Shown here piece by piece: positions 55,576 to 64,000 of a DNA stretch of 64,000 bases. How positions within the stretch are numbered: the first letter of the stretch is position 1; each line of letters starts with the position of its first letter. The stretch comes from Stomoxys calcitrans (lineage: Eukaryota > Arthropoda > Insecta > Diptera > Muscidae): the NCBI RefSeq assembly GCF_963082655.1, contig NC_081553.1:125446578-125510577 (forward strand), written 5' to 3'. The position numbers and the translations under genes are program-made. A model generated the notes under the pieces. That model was not told the DNA's origin. It saw only the letters and a program-made list of their open reading frames with translations, and did no database searches.

Positions 55576-56364
55576 GACAGCACACGTGTCCACCTTCATC
55601 CGCCACTTTCGTCCATAGGCAATAATATATTGGTCGTGGTTTTTGCTTGTTTTAATTACTGTGAGCCACAGTACGTACATACTCTATGTAGTTCTGTAAG
55701 ACTATGTGTCATTCTTTATAGATGTTGATACATTCATTATATCATCATGTATGTAAACAAATACATGTATGTTTGTTTCTGGTAAATACGTGTAAATATA
55801 ATTTTTAAATATTTATTTTTAAAAATTCTTATCATTAATCAAAAATCTTTTTAACCATTTTGTTGAAACGAATCAACAAAAAATTCACAAAAATATGAAC
55901 TTCGGACGTGTTGTGCCGAATTCGTTAAATATTTGTTCGCCTTCAATAGATTATGATTTATGTACTACTTTGCAAAGGCCTTTCTGAAAAAAAATTGGCG
56001 TAGGTGTGTGAAAACTTAAAATAACATATTTTTAAAGGGTTTGTCAAACTTCGCCAAGCATGACACAATTTTGTTTTGTTTTTTTATAATAAATCATTGC
56101 TAAATACGTGCGGTTTAGTATTTGTCATAATTTCTGGTCACATAATTCCAACCTTATAGTAAATGTTCATGTGTGCAATTTTGCGGTTACCTTATTCTTT
56201 ACGAAACCCAAAATTCTATATTCGAGCATCTAATCTCGCTGATTTGTTGGTTTACGTACCCGCAGTAATGTTTTATTTTGATTTTGACAAAAACAAATTG
56301 TAAACGGTATTTAGTTTGGCATTTCGAAAAACCTGTGGTTTATACATATCTTCCTCTTCTTTCT
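55576..56364. other. Unique AT-rich sequence
   Basis: No recognised gene, RNA or repeat in about 790 bp. Confidence 0.3.
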
Positions 56365-57145
56365 TATTTATAAAAATCAATTTGTTTGTCTGTTCCGTAT
56401 AGACTCAAAAACGGCTGAACCGATTGTATTGAAATTTTCACAGATGGTGCATAATGATCCCGTTGTGAAAATAGGGTACTACATTTTTTGATTTCTGAAG
56501 TGGGGGCGGACCCTCCCCCTTACTCTGATTTTCAGAAACGCCAGATCGTGCAGATGGGTTGTGCGATTCAAGCGAAATTTTGTGTGATCTCTTATAGCAA
56601 CCTTAAAAGAAAAGTTTGGTATCCAAATTCCGGATGGGGTACCTAGGGGGGACGCCCCATCCCAAAACCTACCAAATATGTATACACATTCATGAAAATA
56701 TGGGATTGTATGTTTTCAAAGATTAGAAAACATATCTGATATTCAATTTTCGGACCAAGTGTTTGGGGGACCACCACAACCCCCAAAACACCCCTAAATC
56801 GGTTATATTTACCGACCATGGCAATATGGGACTCAAATGAAAAGTATTTGCGAGAAGAATACGAATGTGACATCCAAATGTGCGACCAAGTTTCTGGAGT
56901 CCACGGAGTGGCCGCCGCATCCCCCAAACGGGACATGTTTGCAGACTATAGGAATTTGGGGCTCATATGAAAGGTATTTGGTAGAAGACCACGAATTTAA
57001 TAACATTCCGGACAAACTCTCTAGGGGACGACCCACCCCCATAACTACCCCCAAATAGAACGTATTTGCTCAACATGACAATTTGGGCCTTAAAGAGAGT
57101 GGAGTTCGATATTGATAGTTTTTAGGACCCATACCATCAAATAAA
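56365..57145 (-). repeat. Family D element, 5'-truncated (D4)
   Basis: The left edge carries the family 3' end in reverse (TTATAAAAATCAATTTGTTT, TGCATAATGATCCCGTTGTG, GAAAATAGGGTACTACAT). Units with GGGACTCAAATGAAAAGTAT follow. It ends near 57145, well before the family's 5' end. Confidence 0.75.
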
Positions 57146-57204
57146 AATTTTATGCATTTTTCCGAATTTTATGTTGTTTTTTTTTCTGAAAAACTTTCCT
57201 ATAG

Positions 57205-57345
57205 CACTTTAAAAATCATCCCTTATATCCTTGATCATGACATTTTAGGTCGATCTACTTTTAGGTAAGTTCGTTCGTCCGTCTGTCTGTCGTAAGCACG
57301 CTAAGATTCAAAGAAGCAAAGCTAGGCGCTTGAAATTTCTCCACC
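57205..57345 (-). repeat. Family A 3' block fragment without its hairpin
   Basis: It contains CCTTGATCATGACATTTTAG and CGTCCGTCTGTCTGTCG, then AGCACGCTAAGATTCAAAGA. This repeats the equivalent part of A14, which starts at 57345. Confidence 0.65.
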
Positions 57346-58663
57346 ATAGGATGAGGGTATACTAATGTCGTCATTCTATTTGTAACACCTCGAAATATGC
57401 GTCTGAGACCCCATAAAGTATGTATATTCTTGATCGTCATGGCATCTTAAGTCGATCTAGCCATTTCCGTTCGTCTGTCCGTCCGTCCTTCTGTCTGCCG
57501 AAAGCACGCTAACTTTCGAAGGAGTAAAGCGAGCTGCTTGAAATTTTACACAAATACTTTTTATTAATGTTGGTCGGTTGGGATTGTAAATGGGCCAAAT
57601 CGGTCCATGTTTTGATTTAGCTGCCATATAAACCGATCTTGGGTCTTGACTTCTCGAGCCTCCAGAGGGCGTAATTCTCATCCGCTTTGACTGAAATTTT
57701 GCACGTAGTGTTTTGGTATTACTTTCAACAACTGTGCAAAGTATAGTTCAAATCGGTCCATGTTTTGATTTAGCTGTCATATAAACCGATCTTGGGTCTT
57801 GACTTCTCGAGCCTCCAGAGGCCGCAATTCTCTTCCGATTTGACTGAAATTTTGCACGTAGTGTTTTTGTATCATTTCAACAACTGTGCCAAGTATAGTT
57901 CAAATCGGTCCATGTTTTGATTTAGCTGCCATATAAACCGATCTTGGGTCTTGACTTCTCGTCCGATTTGACTGAAATTTTGCACGTAGTGTTTCGGTAT
58001 CACTTCCAACAACTGTGTTAAGTATGAGTCAAATCGGTTCATAATCTGGTATAGCTTTCATATAAACCGATCTTGGATCTTGACTTGTAACGTCAATAGA
58101 GCGCGCAATTCTCATCCGATAATCTGGTATAGCTGCCATATAAACCGATCTTGGATCTTGACTTCTTGAGCCGCTAGAAGGCGCAATTCTCATCCGATTT
58201 GGCTGAAATTTTGCATGAGGTGGTTTGTTATGACTTTCAATAACTGTGCTTGATTTCTTGAGCCTCTAGAGGGCGCAATTCTTATCCGATTTGGCAGAAA
58301 TTTTGTACAACGGCTTCTCTCATGTCCTTCAACATACGTGTCTAATATGGTTTGAATCGATCTATAGCTTGATACAGCTCCCATATAAACCTATCTCCCG
58401 ATTTTGCTTCTTAAGCCCCTACAAGGCGCAATTCTTATGCGAATGAACTAAAATATTACACAATGACTTCTACAATGTTCAGCATTCATTTATGGTCCGA
58501 ATCGGACTATAACTTGATATAGCTCCAATAGCATAGCAGTTCTTTTTCAATATTCTTTGTTTGCCTAAAAACAGATACCGCACATAGAACTCGACAAATG
58601 CGATCCATGCTGGAGGGTATATAAGATTCCGCCCGGCCGAACTTAGCACGCGCTTACTTGTGA
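57346..58663 (-). repeat. Family A element, full length on the minus strand (A14)
   Basis: The 3' hairpin arm CCACCATAGGATGAGGGTAT lies at the left edge. Anchors ACCGATCTT at 57632, 57785, 57937 and 58066 give spacings of 153, 152 and 129 bp, the last with an obvious deletion. The right end has CCCGGCCGAACTTAGCACGC. It sits head to tail with A15. Confidence 0.85.
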
Positions 58664-59480
58664 AATCTCCCGGTTTTACTTCTGAAGCCTATAGAAGGAA
58701 CAACTTTCATCTGATTAGGCTCAAGTTTTGTGCAATGACTTCTCGGGTGGTTTCCAACCGACTTTATTAAATTTGGTTGTAATCGTTAATATTGCTTCTA
58801 TATAAACCGATATCCTAAATTTTACTTCTCATTTTTGTTTTAAATACAGATGATAGGAACTAAGCGATAGTAACTAACTAACGATATTTATTATCAGAAG
58901 TATTGAAAGTATAAAACGTTGTGAATATCAATGATTTGCCAGCTCTTATATAAACCGATATCTCGATTACACGTTGTAAGCTTCTAGAGGGCAATTCATA
59001 TCCGATTTGGCTGAAATGTAGCACATATCGTTTTGGTGTGACTTTCAAAAACCTTGTTAACTATAATCCACCTCAGTCCTTAAGCTGATATAGATATCAT
59101 TAAACCGATCTCCCAATTTGATTTCTTGAGCCTATAAAGGGCGAAATTTTGCACATGACGTTTTGGTTGGATTTCCAACAACTGTACCGTATACGGTTTA
59201 AATCGGTTCATAACCTGATACAGCTGCCGTATAAACCATTCTTCCAATTAGACTTTCTAAGCCTCTAGAGTGTTTAATTATAGCTCGATTTGCCTGAAAT
59301 TTTTGGAGGTGGTATTATTCTGTGACTTCTAACAGCCGTACCAAGTACGGTCCATATCGGTCAATAACTTGATATAGCTCATAAATATTTGAATAAGTCA
59401 TTCCTAATCTTGATAAATGCAATCCATGGTGGGGGGTATATAAGATTCGCTCCGGCCGGACTTAGCACGCTTTTACTTGT
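58664..59480 (-). repeat. Family A element, 3'-truncated (A15)
   Basis: On the minus strand it begins CAAGTAAAAGCGTGCTAAGT with a mutated palindrome (CCGGCCGGAGCGAA) and TATACCCCCCACCATGG. It loses the hairpin where it meets A14. Confidence 0.8.
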
Positions 59481-59580
59481 TGTCTTGTGCGTTGGTTTCA
59501 GCCTCCATTCTGCTATAGTTCTGCTGTGCAGCACCACACTACGGTAGATCACTTTCAGCATTCTTTGTCTTATTTTTTCC
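59481..59580. other. Short spacer between A15 and B6
   Basis: No feature is recognised in this short interval. Confidence 0.3.
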
Positions 59581-60788
59581 CCGTTTAAAAGCCCACCACC
59601 GAAGGATGGGCGTTTATTCATTTTGTCATTCCGTTTGCAACTTATCGATATATTCTTTTCCGACCCGAGTATTTATATTATTAGTCCTGGTAATAATCTA
59701 AAAAGATCTTGCTATGTCCGTCCATGCGTTTGTCGGTCTGTCCGTCTATCCGTTGAAATCACGCTAAGACTATAAGATATAGAGCTTAAGCTTTGTACAG
59801 GTTCTTGTTTTTATCCATGGACAGTAAGGTTCGAAGATGGGCTATGTCAGACTATATCTTGATATAGCCCCCATATAGACAGATCTCCCTATTCATAATC
59901 TTAAGCTCATATAAGTTGTATTTATTACCCAATTTGGAACAATTATTTGTGTGAAGATACTCAACATCCGTGCCGACTATGGTCTAGATCGGAAATTTAA
60001 TATAGCCCCCAAATAGACCGATCTCACGATTTAGGGTCATAAAAGCGTATTTAATACCCGATGTGGCTGAAATTGTAAACAATGTTTTGTGTTAAGATCC
60101 CCGGCATCCGTGCCGAATAGGGTCCAGATCGCTATAAAACTTAATATATTGTAGCTCCCATGTAGAACGATCTTTTAATTAAGGGTTTTAGGCTCATAAA
60201 AGCAATATTTCTTATCCGATTGGCTGAAAATTAGCACATTGGTTGGATCTCCCACATCCGTGCTTAATATGGTCCAAATCGGTCTATATCTCAATATAGC
60301 CCCTACATTGACCGATCTCCCGATTTAAGAAAATTCTACACAGTGAGCTTCTTTCGGCCTTTCAACGTCCGCGTCGGGTGTAGTTTATATCGGACCATTT
60401 TGGGTTTAGCCCACACATTGACCGATCCCCCGCTTGAAGGTCTTTCACCCATTAATAGCGTATTTACTACCCGATTTTGCTGAAATTAAGTAGAGCGAGC
60501 TATGTTTATGTTTAGACATCATATTTGTATATAGCTGTCATTTTTATCGATCTTCCGACTTGGGTCTTGAACTGATATACGGCTCATTTTTTGCACGATT
60601 TTGTTGAAATTTGGAAAAGTGAATTGTGGCGAGTTTGGTCTAATTCGGTCCATATTTTAATGTAACTGCTATGGGTTCAGAATCGTGAATTTTTTAACCA
60701 TGTTATAACGCAATGTCGTTTATGTATACCCAAGGTGGTGGCTATACATAGTTCGGACCGGCCGAACTTAATGCCTTTTTACTTGTTT
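59581..60788 (-). repeat. Family B element, near full length (B6)
   Basis: The hairpin arm CCCACCACCGAAGGATGGGC is at the left edge, followed by CATTTTGTCATTCCGTTTGC and a GTCCGTCTATCC tract. Several diverged monomers (ATAGACCGATCTC) follow. The right end has the damaged palindrome TTCGGACCGGCCGAA and GCCTTTTTACTTGTTTT. Confidence 0.85.
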
Positions 60789-61731
60789 TCTCTTCTAAAG
60801 TCTCCGAATGAAACGATGTTGCTAATGAGCATCCAACCAAGGTTTAAGGCCTTTAACTAAAAATCATTCCGGTTGTTTGAGTGGAAATTTCATTGTTGTC
60901 ATCACATTGGGGCAAATTTCTTTATTGTTTTTCAGAGAAAATTAATATGCAAAAACTATCAAAGAATACTTGAAAAGAGCTTCACTGTGCTCACTTTTCG
61001 ATGGACCTATCTACCTTTCCAGTAATGGTGCAGGGCTTACCTTTTAGAAACTCGATATTCTCTCAAAAAAAAAAGAATTTCAAGAAGAATTGCTCAATTT
61101 ATTATTTGTTCAATTCACTTGTAACTTGATTACAATAGAAAAACATATTTGCCGGTATTGTTATGCATTAGTTTACATTCGACTAGAGGTGTGGACTTTG
61201 CGAGTGAACTCAATTTCATGCATAAATTTAACAGCAATTGCGAATAATAAAAAATAATATAACAACAACAACAACAGTAGCACTATGTAGAATACCAAAA
61301 TACACATACATTAAGCTTGTTTTATATTTACAATTAGCCATTGCATGCACTTGAAAACTGTACTGGAGGTCAGAGAAAAAAACTTGTTTTTATAGGCCAG
61401 GGGAAAAAGTGTAGCTCAGAGCTGAATGAATCAAATTTATTGTATTCTCCCACAAATCATTTCTTCTCTTAGGTTTAGTCTATTACTTGTAAACACATAT
61501 CAAACGATGCAACAATTATTTCAGCTAAATATGCGGTAGGGGATAGCCATTTACAACATGACTAGGTAACTGTCAACAAAACTGAGTAGATTAAGAGATT
61601 TCTAGCCGTTAGCAATTTTGTTTTAATCTATTGACGTCATAAAAGCGCTTTCTTCCGCCTTCTTCCTTTTAAGAATACAGTTTACATACATTAGTAAAAT
61701 AACAGAAAGGCTGCCCTAAGCCAAGGGTCAA
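60789..61731. other. Unique AT-rich sequence
   Basis: A short AACAACAACAACAAC run lies near 61261-61275. No gene or repeat is recognised otherwise. Confidence 0.3.
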
Positions 61732-61733
61732 TA

Positions 61734-62285
61734 AAGGGGTTTTCAACGAATCTGGATGGGTACCCAAGATTCGGCCCGGCCGAACTTAGCACGTTTTACT
61801 TGTTCCAAAATAAGATTGGATTGCGCTATCGAGAGATAATTAATGATTTTTTAAGGTCGAGTTGGATGGTATGGATCTGCACAACGCTTACTTTCAACAA
61901 GACGGTGCTACGTGCCACACAAGCAACGAAATCTTTGATCTTTTACGGGAAAAGTTTCCAGGCCGTGTTATCTCTGGTAGAGATGACCACAATTGGCCAC
62001 CGAAGTCTTGTGATTTAACACCTATCGACTTCTTCCTTTGGAGCCACGTGAAAGATAGGGTATATGTCAAAAGCCCAGCGTAGATTCAAGACCTCAAAGA
62101 TAGAATTCGTGCGATTTGGTTATGGAAAATTTCATGAAAAGGAGATGGTTCTGTAAACGTTGTCGTATTTGCAATTTGGCTGATGTTCCTTTTCTTCCTT
62201 TTTATTATGAAATAATATCCTTGTATCTCTGAAAATTAAATTTTTCTTTGAATACCAAAATAACACGCATTATTAGAAAACCCTT
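61734..62285 (+). mobile_element. Tc1/mariner element with internal deletion and nested repeat
   Basis: The left end AAGGGGTTTTCAACGA and the right end GAAAACCCTT form imperfect inverted repeats, flanked by TA on both sides (61732-61733 and 62286-62287). The retained 3' half of the transposase reads YFQQDGATCHTSNEIFDLLR, with the second catalytic aspartate, and NWPPKSCDLTPIDFFLW, with the third. It meets a TAG after KSPA at about 62082. The first catalytic aspartate and DNA-binding domain are gone. A family A 5' end interrupts the left side. Confidence 0.8.
61757..61803 (-). repeat. Family A 5' terminus nested in the mariner element
   Basis: In the given strand this reads GGTACCCAAGATTCGGCCCG GCCGAACTTAGCACG and TTTTACTTGTT, the reverse of the family A start in its A4-like variant. 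Only about 47 bp are present. Confidence 0.75.
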
Positions 62286-62287
62286 TA

Positions 62288-62920
62288 CAATGTTTGTATC
62301 AGCGTGTCAATTATATCCGTGGGATAGACGTACACAAAGGTAATTTTTATTGCAAAAACAGGTAAACCATATTAGATGAACGAAAAATATTTTAGTTCTA
62401 TAAGTCTGTCACCCTTTATGGTAGAACAACTATTGAGAGGTTGGCTAAGACTACTAAATATTGCCGTCTCCCCAACAGCAGGCCTTTAGCAAGCTCAGCA
62501 CAGAGATGCCAAATAGAAAAATCTTGGAAATAATTCTAGAACCTTGAGCGTTGTCAATGTTGGGGTGTTTTCCAACAAGTAGGCAAAATTTGGCAACTCT
62601 AGTAGATCCAGGTGCTGATCCATGGGACTTGAATGCTTTCCGAACAATTTTTGATTATTAACCCCTATAACTTTGCATTCTAATTGTACAACACTTTAAC
62701 ATTGACTATGTTACATATCTCTATTCGTTCAAAAGTTCTAGACTTATTACCAAGATTTTTCGATTCGGCAACACTGTGCGCTGGTCTACAGAAACAACCT
62801 TTCATTAACTAATTGGCTACATAGAACGCTCACCTTTCCTTCAAGAATGTAACACCGACCTCAATCATGAAGCAACTGGAAACCCTAGGAATCAACAATA
62901 CCATAAGAAAGTTTATTCAT
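62288..62920. other. Unrecognised sequence between mariner and family D
   Basis: No gene is recognised in about 630 bp. Confidence 0.3.
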
Positions 62921-62924
62921 AACT

Positions 62925-64000
62925 AGCTCGGGCCCGCTCCGCTGCGCCTTCTTTAACTTTATATGGAACAAAAGTTTCCTCGGAATATTTATTTTCGACA
63001 ATTAAAGATCTAATCTCAAATACGTTTCATTTGAGCCACATATTGGCATGGCCGAAATTTTTTTCCCTTTGGGGGTGTTTTGGGAAAGGGGTGATGCCCT
63101 AAATACATGGTCCTGCATTTGGATATCAAATTCGTATTCTACTCCCAAATACCTTTATTTGAGCCCCATATTGTGATGGTCACTAAAAAATTGCTGTTTG
63201 TAGGGTATTTGGGAAAGGGATAGACCCCAGAAAATTGGTTCCGAAAATGGGTATCAATTCTTACTCTACCCCCCAATACTTTTCATTTAGGCCCACATTG
63301 TCATGGTCGGTAAATATGCCCGATTTAGGGGTGTTTTGGGGATTGGGTGGTCGCCCAAACACTAAGCCCGGAAAATATATCAGCAACGTGCTCTATTCTC
63401 ATATATCTATATATCATTTATTTGAACCCCATATTACCATTGGCCTCAAAATTGGATATTAAATTCGTCTTCATATCTCATTTAAACTCCTTATTCCAAA
63501 AGTCAGCAAAAATGTCCGGTTTGGGGTATTGGCCCTCAAAACTATAAATATTTAGTTCCACTCTCTTTACGACCCAAATTGTCGTCTTGGTGAGCAAATA
63601 CGTCATATTTGGGGGTTGTTATGGTGGTGGGACGACCCCTAGACAGTTGGTCCCTAATGTTGATATCAGATACGTGGTCTACTCCCAAATACCTTTAATT
63701 TGAGCCTCATATTTCCATAGTCGGCAAACGTGACTGGCTTGGAGGGTGTTTTGGGGGATGGGCGGCCACTCTGTGAGCTGGCCTTGAAAATATACATCGG
63801 ATTCTTGTTCCACTCTAAAAACCCTCTTAATTGAGCCTCATATTGCAAAAGTCAGCAAATACTTACTATTTGGGTGGTGTTGTGGGGGTGGGGTGGCCCC
63901 ATAGACACTTTTCCCAAATATTGATATCAGATTCGTGCTTTACTTCCAAAGACCTTTCATTTGAGCCCCATATGGTCCCACATTTGGATATCATATTCGT
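62925..64000 (+). repeat. Family D element running off the window (D5)
   Basis: It begins ACTAGCTCGGGCCCGCTCCG and CTGCGCCTTCTTTAACTTTA, then TTCCTCGGAATATTTATTTT as in D1. Units with ATTTGAGCCCCATATTG and GGGGTGTTTTGGGG continue to the last base. Compared with D1 it lacks the segment around the MITE target. Confidence 0.75.

Overview
This window looks like repeat-dominated, AT-rich DNA from a higher (calyptrate) fly, probably a muscid. That placement is an inference. It rests on one insect gelsolin exon, a tRNA-derived SINE, Tc1/mariner remnants, RNase H-bearing non-LTR retrotransposon debris, and hundreds of copies of a fly-style interspersed repeat. No prokaryotic gene organisation is present. 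I see only one credible host coding exon: the N-terminal exon of gelsolin, minus strand, about 3457-3653, ending in a clean splice donor. The rest of that gene would lie beyond base 1, so most of the window is upstream or intergenic DNA.

The dominant component is a group of interspersed elements I label families A, B and C. They share one design: a 5' palindrome (TTCGGCCGGGCCGAA in A and B), a subterminal block TATACCC(T)CCACCAT, a central array of degenerate monomers, a GACGGACA-rich tract, and a 3' hairpin of the form TATACCCCCAT..ATGGTGGAGGGTATA followed by AAAA. Counting bases by hand, the monomer period is 153 bp in A, B and C alike, although monomer sequences differ between families. 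Copies often sit head to tail. Family A also makes a large palindrome at 15.9-17.1 kb. The design suggests rolling-circle (Helentron/HINE, DINE-1-like) non-autonomous elements, which is an inference.

Layout: 0-3.5 kb, decayed repeats, an A copy and the intron side of the gelsolin exon; 4.5-8.6 kb, family G with a nested A copy, a B copy and two non-LTR fragments; 10.4-13.3 kb, a C copy, a decayed non-LTR ORF1 and a 109-bp tandem duplication; 13.8-17.1 kb, a B copy carrying a duplicated SINE, then the A palindrome; 17.4-18.0 kb, a foldback mariner derivative; 18.7-21.8 kb, non-LTR remains and a nested A/pogo-like/B insertion; 23.2-28.0 kb, A and C copies, SINEs and a truncated non-LTR; 27.6-33.3 kb, two large family D elements around a unique stretch at 30-31.4 kb; 33.3-37.5 kb, A and B copies; 37.5-39.5 kb, the most complete non-LTR element (endonuclease, RT, RNase H) with a 267-bp insert; 39.5-49.8 kb, SINE and A/B copies separated by unrecognised DNA; 50.9-57.1 kb, family D, mariner and non-LTR pieces; 57.2-60.8 kb, four minus-strand A/B copies; 60.8-64 kb, a deleted mariner and a D copy running off the window.

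All transposon genes seen are broken by stops, frameshifts, deletions or lost catalytic residues, so I infer no active autonomous element here. The value of the window is in its nested insertion history: target duplications, a paralogous empty site and SINE-loaded repeat units allow relative dating of several families.
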